DNA from: Acanthosoma haemorrhoidale
Lineage: Eukaryota; Arthropoda; Insecta; Hemiptera; Acanthosomatidae
Assembly: GCA_930367205.1 (NCBI GenBank)
Contig: OV884015.1
Location: forward strand, 3,286,001 to 3,350,000
Length of the DNA: 64,000 nucleotides
Direction of reading: 5' to 3'
A model generated the notes under the pieces. That model saw nothing but the letters and a program-made list of their open reading frames with translations. It was not told where the DNA came from and searched no databases. The position numbers were made by a program, and so were the translations under genes. This document shows, one piece after another, positions 39,701-48,895 of this stretch (position 1 is the first letter of the stretch; each line of letters starts with the position of its first letter).

Positions 39701-41684
39701 GTTTAGCTTATTTAAAGAAGAAGACTGGAGGGTTTAACAAATACAAACAGTTGTTACTTTAAACTTTAATAAATCTAATTATAGGTTATTCTAAAAGATC
39801 CGCGTGAGTGAAGGCTTTCCTGCCATTCATCCAGATTGATTGGCTGGAATGGGCCCATTGACAGATGGGGGCTTAGCCAGTCGACTTTAAACTTGAACGA
39901 TCGTTGCCTCAGTGACAAAAAGTTGCAGCTGTCAAAGTATCCCTTCTATTACCTTAAGTATACGCTACACCTCACAGGCATACTATTGCACATGTATATG
40001 TTCTCGTTAGAATACATTTAAATATATCTATTTAAAATAAGACCCCTAATGATAAATATTGAAACAATGTCGTCTCTATGCTATTAGCTATATCGCCTTT
40101 TAGATAGATAAATGGAGGGGGCCTATGTAAGGTTTTTTGGTCAGACAACTAACCCTAAAGACTCTTTTCCCCCACCCGTATACTCATTTCTGTACTCCTT
40201 GTCTTCCTGAAGTCTCCCCAACCACCAGATGAAGTCCAGGATTAACTTCCATTTGATGGGATGAAGTTCCGCCGATGGAATTCTGTGCCAGCCTAGTGTT
40301 TAAAACCTTAGTTTGCTAAATGGTTAATATTCTCCGAGAAGTGGTTTCCACCATTTGGAGAAAAGGAGTTGTGTGATACGCCTATCAAGGTGTTAGCTTT
40401 ATCTGCACTGTCAAAATGCCAGTTCGATGTTTTTCCGGCTGCAATCCAGCATACATGAGCTGTTTACTCTGCTCAACCGCGATTTGCTACATCCGTTAGA
40501 TAAACATCTCCTTAACACTCAAGACATAGATGATTTTCCCGCATGGTTAGCGGTTAAGGTTAGCGACAAACATATTTTTAAAAAATCTAGTTTTTATAGC
40601 GAACAATATTAATATTAAATACTCCGCTCTTAACACTCTTCCGAGATAGTATCGTGTTGAAAAGTATTAACTGGAAATTACATACAGATGGATTTATCTG
40701 ACATTTCATTATTCCGGCAGTACGGCCTGTCCAAATTGTATTGTAGATATTGTAGATATATGACATTTTCTGCCATTTATTGTGGAATATTGTGATTAAA
40801 GCGGAGGGAAGGGTAGATGCTTTCACAAATCTGCTCCCTCCCTGACTCCGGAGGCACAAAGGAACCGCGGATGACAGAGCAGAAGCCACAGTGTGAAGGA
40901 GCTAATGATCCATTTGAAAATTGAATAAATAAATAGAAGGAAGATGGAAGATGGAGGAGCCGACAATGGCGGGCTATTGTGAAGGCCGTGATGGATGGTG
41001 GGAGTGATTGATACAGCTTAATTGTCACTTGTGCCACTGTACCCTAATGGCAGTGCAGTCGTCGGTGTGACTGTATCTCGACGGGGGTGGATATGGCAAA
41101 TCATGGCCAAGCGGGGGGGCGGCAAAGCCAATCTAGGCATCTAGTCCAAGGGTAGTGGCCGCTCTCATCAATAACGGAATCATTAATGCGGAATTATTCA
41201 GAAAGTATATGAGGACAACACCGCAAACACTGCAGACCAAAGAGCACCATGGTTCGTCAGGAAATGGCACCGATAAGTAGAACAGCTTAATAAATGTTAC
41301 AATGGTCATATTACTTCTTTTATAAATTTGGCCGACCTGTCCACTGGAGACCAAGCGTGTATGCATTAAATACAATTTTCTACATATATATATTTTCTTC
41401 CATGTTATTCCCATACACATTTTGACATTTGGCCCTTTCACAAGTTCAGTAAAGTTATAGATAACGAAAGTTTACGAGATTTTGATTTTACTGGTTAAGG
41501 AAAGAAGTCGTGTGGCCGGAAGTATTCGTTTACGGCAAAGTCTGAGTCAATAAAGAACGGCGAAGTAGTATTCATACTATCCAATATAAATACAATATTT
41601 TCTTTTATTCTTTATTAGGATAAAAATCTGCAATCTGCCATAATATTAATTGACACAATAGGGCAATACATAAATATATATATA
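36758..41684. other. Unassigned DNA, nearly 5 kb
   Basis: No gene is supported. Less AT-rich patches occur at 37003-37290, 37860-38110 and 40800-41110. They carry frames of about 100 codons (37003-37305 plus, 37939-38229 plus, 40587-41037 minus, 41133-41441 minus) without recognisable domains. GGCAGGTAAGAAT near 36800 resembles a splice donor but has no supporting exon. No repeats are evident. Confidence 0.5.
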
Positions 41685-42079
41685 TGTAAGTTTCGAATTC
41701 AGAAACTTAAAGGAGGTGGAGGTTGTCAGGTTATAAATCGGACACTTGCAGATGTAGTTTAGAACTGTAATATTAAACGTATGTACACATTAGCTCGCGC
41801 TACAAATATTACAATAAACAAATAAAACTTAAAACTAACCTGAATCAATACAATTGCCGATAATAAGCCTTGATCATTGTCTTAACATTGTACAGCTCTT
41901 ATATCGCAGGTTACACTAGGAGCTCTGTAGGGACATCTAGCATATGCCCCGAAGTTTGGCGGTAACGTTCATACTATCATATATATAACATTGACCAGGG
42001 CCTTATCGCTGTTGAGTAGGTAGAGGCAGTGGAGGCTGAATAACACTGGCAGTGACTCAAACTAAAAGATCACGGAGCA
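41685..42079 (-). repeat. 3' LTR (longer, 395 bp)
   Basis: Minus-strand sequence runs from TGCTCCGTGATC to GAAACTTACA. It retains about 177 bp of U3 that the 5' LTR lacks, including TATAAG (41898-41903). The stretch ATTGTATTGATT (41854 down to 41843) is the partner of the primer-binding site. Near the end, AAGTTTC and GAAACTT flank a GAATTC core, giving a small palindrome by the U5 end. Confidence 0.9.
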
Positions 42080-42092
42080 TCCAATCTACTGC

Positions 42093-42784
42093 TTATTTAG
42101 CAAATGCGCAATCTACTGCTGTAAAAATTATTGTTATCTTTTGTTTATTTACATATTGTTTAAATTGTGCTGAATTTATACCAGGATATTGATCTGTTAA
42201 TAATGTTTTTATATTTCCAGCTTTTTCTACTTTCTTGATTAGATTAATGAAATCTTTTGCAATTTGAGTTTTCGAAGTGCTGATATATGCGTATCTTGTG
42301 AAATGATCTACGACCAAGTGTAGATATTTTGTTGTACTTTTATTCCCTTTAAATCCTCCTATTGTATCTAAAGATATTATATCTAGTGGTTCTTTTGCTG
42401 GACCAATTTCAGACAAGGGAGACTTAAAGGAACCTATTCTTGACTTATTTTTAATACATGTTTCACAAGATCTGCAAATCAATCTTATATGTTTATACAT
42501 ATTTTTAAAATAAAATTTTTGACCGATTGTTAAAATTAATTGTTTCGTTCCTATATGACCTTGATCTTTATGTACACTTTCAATAAGTGAAATACCAATT
42601 TCTTCTGTTATCCATATTTTCTCACTCTTATTCAGTATTTTGTAAATTATATTATCTTTAATTATGCATTTGTCATCCAATTTTATTAGATTTTGATTTT
42701 CTTTTAAATCTTCCAGTTTTAATAAATTTGATGTTTTAATCGCAGAGTTATCATCTGTTTCTTCGTTTGATTCTAAAACTGGAT
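42093..42784 (-). pseudogene. Integrase remnant, truncated before catalytic Glu
   Basis: This part would insert the element's DNA into the host genome. The N-terminal zinc-binding HHCC module is intact (HKDQGH, then CRSCETC about 30 residues on). The first catalytic Asp is in ISLDTIGG and the second in LLTDQYPG. About 33 residues after the second Asp the frame ends in TAVDCAFAK and a TAA (42093-42095), just where the catalytic Glu of the D,D-35-E triad should follow. Everything beyond is deleted, and the LTR starts 13 bases on. The 11-mer CAATCTACTGC (plus strand) occurs at 42082-42092 and 42109-42119, flanking the broken end. The enzyme cannot be active. Confidence 0.88.
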
Positions 42785-44230
42785 TTCTGGATAGACAATC
42801 TGCCTCCAGATTTTCTTTACCTGGATTATATGCAATCTCAAAGTCAAATTGTGAGATATAGTTTAAATTTTGTAGTAGTTCTGGATCATTACTTTTCTTC
42901 ACATTAAAATTTTCTAATGGTCTGTGGTCTGTAAATACCACAATTTTTTTTCCCTATCAGATAATATTGCCAGTAAATTATAGCTTCTTTAATAGCTAAA
43001 CATTTTATAAATATTGATTTTTTTTGTTTTCTGAGCGTTTGTCAGTTTTTTAGAAAAGAAAAATACTGACTTTAGAGATTTGTTTTCTTGTGGTTGTTTT
43101 AGAATTGCTCCAACTCCTTCAATACTTGCATCAGTGAATATGTATGTTGGAGCTTCTGGATCAAATATTATTTTTTTGTTGTCTCGAAACAATCTTTACA
43201 TTGTTTTGACCAGTGAAAATCGACATTTTTTCTTAATAAATTTCTTAAGGGATCTAGCAATATAGTATGTTTCGGTATATACTCCAAATAGAAGTTTATT
43301 TTACCTAAAAATTGTCTAACCTGTTTCTTTGTTTGAGGTACAGGAAACTTTTTAATTGCTGTGAGATTGTCATTCATTGGTTTAATATAATTATTTCCTA
43401 TTTCATGACACAGATAAGTTATCTTGTTTTGTGCAAACTGACACTTTGATTCATTTAATTTAAATCCTTGTTCATGTAGTGCTTTTAACACTAATTCTAC
43501 ATGTTTTACATGTCCCTCATAATTCTTCGAATGAATCAATACATCATCTATGTAGTTTACAGCAAACTTATCTAGGTTATTTCTTCTAATCACACTTGAC
43601 AAGACTCTTTGGAATATAGCCGGAGCAGACCTCAAACCATATGGCAAGCAATTCCATTGCCAATGACCATGATGGGTTACGAAAGCCAGTTTATATTTAT
43701 CCTTTTCGCGCACTGGTATCGACCAAAACGCCAAATTTACATCCAATTTTGAAAAAATTTACAGTTTCTGGCGCATACTGTCAGATCATCAATCCTAGGA
43801 AACGGTTGACTTTCTGGCACAATTATTTTATTTAGTTCCTTAAAGTCAATACAAAAGCGTGATCTTTTTCCTTCTTCTTCCTTAAATACCATAGTGACAG
43901 GAGCTGCATAAGGGCTGCTTGATTCTTCAATTAGACCAGCTTTTAATAATTCCTCAACTTGCGTTTCAATTTCAATTTTGTCTTGAAACGAGCATCTGTA
44001 TGGTTTCTTAGAAATATATCTATTTTCTATTAGTTTTATTGTTGCTTCATAACCTTTTATTTTTCCTATGTTAAATTTTGACTTAGCAAAAATTTTATTA
44101 TTTTTTCGTATAATATTTACTATCTTGTTTAAATCTGATATTTCAGTCTTGTTAATTTGCTGATCTTTTTGTTTTGTTATTTCTTTTTGTGTTATTATTA
44201 AGTTTTCATCTTGACATAGTTTTATATTTA
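42785..44230 (-). pseudogene. Reverse transcriptase and RNase H remnant
   Basis: This part would copy element RNA to DNA and remove the RNA strand. Reading downstream on the minus strand: EESSSPYAAPVTMV (fingers), the first catalytic Asp in KLDVNLAFWSI, LPYGLRSAPAIFQR, and YIDD with the two other catalytic Asp. The thumb and connection end in KVDFHW-like sequence (NVDFHWSKQ). RNase H carries TDAS, a CLAIKEAI helix with the Glu, TDHRPL, and the final Asp in ADCLSR, so its key acidic residues all survive. Frames shift near 43750 (a T-run), near 43170-43190 and near 42950, with a further join near 44235. The protein is therefore in at least four pieces, and no active enzyme is made. Confidence 0.9.
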
Positions 44231-44536
44231 TTATTTTATTAAATCTAATCCTAATAGAAAATCATCTTTAAAATTAATACTTTTCACAATAAAAAACTGA
44301 AAATTTTCTTCCGTATTACCGATTTTAATTCTTAATACAACCATACCCTCTGTTTTTGCTACTCCTGTTACCCCTTTTATGTTATCTCTCCCACTTATTA
44401 TTTTTTTAATATCTTTATTATTATTTAAAAATTCATAATTTATCAAAGAAATATTAGATCCAGAGTCATAAAGACCAATAGCTGGATTTCGATTAGCTAG
44501 AATTTTTATTTTAGTGGGAGGACTACTCGTTTTTTT
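44231..44536 (-). pseudogene. Retroviral-type aspartic protease
   Basis: The catalytic triad reads YDSGS (Asp codon at 44465-44467), where most Ty3/gypsy proteases have DTG or DSG. Downstream, a hydrophobic flap-like part and FLLGLDLIK near the end fit the 'ILG.D' signature of the fold. The frame is entered from gag through a run of seven A (44530-44536). It ends at tandem TAA codons near 44230, whereas the RT frame continues in another phase, so one more frameshift separates protease from RT. Length, about 100 residues, is normal for the family. Confidence 0.8.
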
Positions 44537-45580
44537 GCCCCTTCAGAGCTTGCTATCATGTCTTGAACTTCTCCATTATTTGTAATCTTAATATTCTCAT
44601 TTTTTATTTTTTTCAATTGTTTTTCTTTTAAACGACACAAACTCTCTAAATGAAATCTATTTTGAAAACCTAATTTTTCACATATTGTACATGGTTTTTT
44701 CTCGCTTGAACATTTTTGTGTTTCTTTCTCTTTTTTTCTTTCATTTAACCTACCAAATTGTTTTAATTTTGCCATTAAATTTTCCATGCTTACAATAAAC
44801 TTTCTTTCTAATTTATTTTGTATAAAATTTGGTAAGCTAATTACAATCAGGTTAATTTGAGTATTTAGTGAGATAGTTTCATCTATTTCTAACAATAAAC
44901 TTCTTTTCTTTAACGCATATTCTAACCAGGGAACCATTTAAATATTTAAAATGATATGCATATGCTATATAGGTCCAGGATTGTGCTGAGAAGGTTTCAA
45001 TAAAGGAATTATTCCAAGCTTCCCAATTAAACATTGAGTTCTGCTTCCAGAATATATTATACCAATCTAATGCAGACTTTTCTAAGAATAATCTTAGAGC
45101 TTCTGCATATTTGTCTTGAGTAATCCCCACTCTAGCACACTCCTGAACGAATAAATTTAGCTATACATTAGCATTTAAATTTTCACCATTAAATTTTTCA
45201 ATAACCCTATCTTGAACCCGATAACACATATGTTTTTCTACGGTACCTGTTATAGCATTGTTTGTGTTAGGTATAACCTCTTCTAAATATTCATCATAAA
45301 ATGTTACATTACCTTCTACATCTAAATAAATCTTGCTGAGCTCATCGGTCATTGTTATCACTATTTTTCGAAATTTGTTTCGCATTCTCAAACTCTTCAC
45401 CACATTCTTCATTACTGTAGTATCGAAAAGTTGTTTATGCTGAGCGCTAGACTATTTATCTTTTGGGAATATAAAAGTTTCCGTTTGGCCAACCAGTTGA
45501 ATCGTCGTAACTTCCACTACAGTGCTTTTAGAGTCTTCACCAGCTTCTGAGATGAAATGAAATTTCTCCTTTGTCTCCAT
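44506..45580 (-). pseudogene. Gag remnant with unusual zinc knuckle
   Basis: Gag packages the element RNA into particles. The frame opens with an ATG at 45578-45580, only 10 bases after the 5' LTR. It is interrupted by two in-frame TAG codons (45452-45454 and 45161-45163) and by a one-base shift near 44920. Between them the capsid-like part can be followed (ALDWYNIFWKQ, NNSFIETFS), as in Ty3/gypsy Gags. Near the C-terminus CTICEKLGFQNRFHLESLC gives a C-x2-C-x9-H-x4-C pattern in place of the common C-x2-C-x4-H-x4-C. Lysine-rich sequence flanks it, fitting nucleic-acid binding. The frame ends at 44506 unless a -1 shift at the A-run carries it into protease. Confidence 0.82.
44530..44536 (-). 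promoter_or_regulatory. Candidate -1 frameshift site between gag and protease
   Basis: The minus strand reads GCA AAA AAA CGA in the gag frame. A slip back by one base over A_AAA_AAA gives ACG AGT AGT, which opens directly into the protease frame (TSSPPTKIK, later YDSGS). Homopolymeric A heptamers are known slippery sites in retroelements. A disabling single-base insertion in the A-run would look the same, so the functional reading is inference. Confidence 0.55.
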
Positions 45581-45590
45581 TGTATTGATT
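45579..45590 (-). promoter_or_regulatory. Candidate self-complementary primer-binding site
   Basis: Directly after the 5' LTR end, the minus strand reads AATCAATACAAT. This is the exact reverse complement of ATTGTATTGATT inside the LTR (45759-45748 in the 5' LTR, 41854-41843 in the 3' LTR). There is no TGG at the LTR border as expected for tRNA priming; the first TGG is 11 bases in. The site overlaps the gag ATG. The layout matches Tf1-type self-priming, where the RNA's own 5' region anneals to the primer-binding site. Confidence 0.6.
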
Positions 45591-45808
45591 TGTAAGTTTC
45601 GAATTCAGAAACTTAAAGGAGGTGGAGGTTCTCAGGTTATAAATTGGACACTTGCAGATGTAGTTTAGAGCTGTAATATTAAACATATGTGACATTAGCT
45701 CGCGCTACAAATATTACAATAAACAAATAAAACTTAAAACTAACCTGAATCAATACAATTGCCGATAATAAGCCTTGATCATTGTCTAAACTAAAAGATC
45801 ACGGAGCA
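45591..45808 (-). repeat. 5' LTR (shortened, 218 bp)
   Basis: It matches the 3' LTR except for about six small differences and the loss of about 177 bp from U3, between GACAATGATC and CTTTTAGTTT. The lost part includes the TATA-like element, so transcription from this LTR is doubtful. Confidence 0.9.
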
Positions 45809-47621
45809 ACTGCCACTTCATACTCCATGGAGGATTGTAGGGATGGGGGATGGATTGTATATTAGTAATTTTAAGGCCAGTATGAAAGGTTCTATTTCAT
45901 CACGAGAACGTTAGAGCATTTACCTAAGTCCGTAGGACACCATTAATTCTCATTTGTATGTTCATGTTTCATATCTATCAATAAGATCTGCTATAATACC
46001 TATCCATTCACTGTTTGTACCTGCACCTGGTTTTCCTTACCAAGGGTGACTGAGCCAGGATTTTAAAATATCATCTGATATAATGTGAGTATAAAATTCA
46101 TTTATAATTATGTCTGTTATGTTTCATCATGTTATCATCATATTATTTTTCATCTGTGGTGAACGGAATGACATTGTGACCTGTGGAACTTTGCAGAGTA
46201 CATGCAAATCCTTTAGCGGCCTCTCCCTCGGAAGATGTGTTTACAGACAGCGGCCCTACAAGATCTAATGAGACCCTGAGGAGGTGAGGACCACTGGGGT
46301 CGGAGATAAAGGACAGCTACGTGACCCTGCATCGGATCAGGCTGACCCTTCTCTATTTACCAAGGACCGGTAATTAGTGGTCACTACCCTCAGCCAAGGC
46401 TCCTTGCCCTCAGTGTCACTTGCTGTGGCCATCACTACGCACCATACACCCTATCAAATTAGCTTTAGCTTTAGCTCCGGTCTGTCTTAAAGAGGACGCC
46501 ATCGAAACGAAATTTCCTTATTTTTAAAGATCATCTTTACCCAGTTCAAAGAGTGAGGTTTTACTTTGAAACAAGTACGGGGCCATCTTTGTTCATATCA
46601 CTGTATGTTCTCACTGGTTAAAACGATCCATTCCAAACTCTCCAGTATTTTCACTTTATTTATAAGCAAATTTCGTTATCGTGTGCTGCCTTGGGGCTTA
46701 AAAAAAACTATTATTTATTTTGTGCAGCAAAAATATTTATTTTTATTTGTTAAACCACGAGAGTCATTGAAAATTACCTATTCGATGAATGTAATAACAC
46801 TTGATAGCTATCATTTCTATTAGTTATCCTACTCATTTCATAATAATTATTCATTTTTTTTAATATATTGAGAAAAAACTTCTTAAATATTTTATAACCT
46901 ATTAAAAACATATCAAAATTCATGCCCATTAGCCATTTCGGTCTGAGGTTATAGAATATGTTTGGCAGTTGTCAAAAATACTCGATCATTTGGTGCTTGG
47001 CAAGGATGGATGTGTACTACAATGTTACTGTTGGTTGGCACAGTGAGTGGAAAGATAACGAACCATGGCGAACACCCAGCTCCAACATAATTACTTTAAG
47101 CCTTAAGCTCGGCCGGGCCCGCTATAAATTGTCCTTCCCTACTTAATATCTCCACCAAGCTATTACCTTTAAACTTTGAGCTTCAATTAATTATATATGG
47201 ATCTGAGGGGAGCCCAAGTTGGAATTGCTTATAGCTCGGGGTGACACCCCCTGAGGAATAGCGTTCCGCGTTCGTTTCGGACAGGCTAAATGTCACACGT
47301 CTTGTTGTTCCCGCGCACAAGTGGTTAAGAACAAACAGAAGCTTTAATAGAGGTCTAATGTCACAAACTCCGGAGGTCTTTTAGAAGATAATAAGCTCTG
47401 GAATATTCCGGAATGCGGTCTTCATAAGACAAGCAAATGAAACATTTCTCTGCCCTTTTATCGAATAAGGCAACAACAAACGATAAACATTTAAATAAAT
47501 TCAAAAGTGAATTAATACTTGTTTTGAATAATACTAAATTATACTGTCATAGTTATACTAGCTTTCGACATTAGGGGAAGTAATCATTGATAAAAAATTT
47601 CCGAGTCGATAAAAGAAATGG
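45809..47621. other. Unassigned DNA
   Basis: No gene recognised in about 1.8 kb. A mixed-composition patch lies at 46170-46480. Frames are under 90 codons. Confidence 0.55.
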
Positions 47622-47690
47622 GGAAACTGATATTCGAGCCCTACTTCCTGGTACGAACTCCCAGCTCAACTGAGTTAATGAATTAAATCA
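47622..47690 (-). repeat. tRNA-like fragment (possible SINE)
   Basis: On the minus strand TTAACTCAGTTGAGCTGGG (47660-47678) fits an A box and GGGCTCGAATATC (47629-47641) a B box, about 20 bases apart after an intervening GTTCGTACC. The spacing is somewhat short and no cloverleaf closes. A SINE relic is the likeliest reading. Confidence 0.35.
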
Positions 47691-48376
47691 ATCTCATGAA
47701 TGAATGGTGAAGCATAAAGTAGAAACAGAAAAATAAGTATTAATAATTCTAGTACAGCACCGTACAATGGTTTTTTCAATTACAGCCAAATTATGTAGCC
47801 ATTAGAAATGACCGGCCACTGACAGTTATAGTGCATCATAGTTAGCTACCTCCGAGTAAGTGTTTCCAGATTTCGACAAGGAATGGTGGATGGTAGATTC
47901 CCATAGTATTAGTAGATGGGGTAGGGTGGTAAAATGTAGCATCACATGTGTTGACAATTATTCGATTGTATGTAACAGCCTAAGATAAACCATTACAACT
48001 TTATAAAAAAAAGAAACTAACTCTTTTAGTTTTTTGTTCATTGTTAATTAATTTAAGTAATATACATCTTGATTTATCCTTCGATACAACCTATAGCATC
48101 GATAGGTGGATAGCACGAGGCAACAGTTCCCCCCCCCCTTAAGGGGTTAATTCAAATTTTACAATGTGAAAATATGAACTATCAATGAACAAGAACTAAC
48201 AATTTTTTCTCTTCAATCTGCTATGCGCAGATGCATTTGAAGGAGGTTGGGTTACATATATGAGATTGAAGTTAAAAGAAAAAGACATAAATACATTATA
48301 AGGTAATGGGGCTCACTTTCAGTTTAAAAAAGTTGGAGAAAAACTTACAAACTAAACTAAAGCCTAGAACCTAAGA
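47691..48376. other. Unassigned DNA, partly possible LINE 3' UTR
   Basis: The part next to 48376 could be the 3' UTR of the minus-strand LINE remnant, but no terminal A/T-run marks its end. A run of C (about 48129-48138) is present. Nothing else is recognisable. Confidence 0.4.
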
Positions 48377-48895
48377 CTAAAGCGTTCCAGCCGCGACAGC
48401 GTCCTGCCATCGATGGGGGAACGGAGCTGGGGTTATCTTGTTAAACACCGGGTTTGTCAAGTATTGCAGGGAGTCGAAAAATTTGATATGTCTACGTTGG
48501 ATGAATTCATCCACCGTAGGCAGCTCAAAGATCTCGTGAAGCTCACTGTTGCTCCGCTGCTCGAATGAAGTACCTCTGACCACCTTTCATTAGTATACCG
48601 TTTTGGAATTGTTGGAGTCGCCGAGCTGTCGTATACGTCAGATACGAAAAAGCGGCGCACCATACAGCAGAGGGGGCCTGAGTGCGCTCTTGTAAATCAG
48701 TAGCTTGAGACGTAGTGATAGATTGGGGGAAGTCAATAAATGCGTAAGCCGGTAAGACTTGGTGCGATTTTGCTTCAACTTCTTCGTAAACTGGTTACTA
48801 AAATGGAGGTGTCTGTCCATTTTAATTCCCAGATATACTAGGTCGAGTCAACAGCCGCGATACCTCGAGTTATCAATGGTGTGGTTCGAACTGTA
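48377..48895 (-). pseudogene. LINE reverse transcriptase remnant, opposite orientation
   Basis: A broken copy related to the LINE at 16.5 kb. On the minus strand it begins with NHTIDNSRYRGC, an in-frame TGA, then LDLVYLGIKMDRHLHFSNQF, the 'YLGI..D..L.F' box. LTSPNLSLRLKLLIYKSALR and PLLYGAPLFRI follow. After frameshifts the tail reads LPTVDEFIQRRHIKFFDSLQ and NPVFNKI, ending at a stop at 48377-48379. The tail strongly resembles the 16.5-kb copy (PTITEAIQRIHIKFFDSMKH), so the two are of one clade but well diverged. The YADD part is missing. It cannot be functional. Confidence 0.8.

Larger units (their letters stand above)
41685..45808 (-). mobile_element. Degenerate Ty3/gypsy LTR retrotransposon
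   Basis: A full-span but broken element on the minus strand, bounded by LTRs of 218 bp (5', at 45591-45808) and 395 bp (3', at 41685-42079). Both LTRs begin TG and end CA. Gene order is Gag, protease, reverse transcriptase, RNase H, integrase, which is the Ty3/gypsy order (copia elements place integrase before RT). The shared LTR part differs at only about six places over roughly 200 bp, yet the coding region holds two in-frame stops, several frameshifts and a deletion of the integrase end. Flanking five-mers (ATATA on the left, ACTGC on the right) do not match, so no target-site duplication is visible. No envelope gene is present. It is non-autonomous. Confidence 0.92.

Noticed and set aside
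41680..45813. Target-site duplication of the LTR element
   Set aside because: The flanking five-mers ATATA and ACTGC do not match, and no longer match was found nearby.
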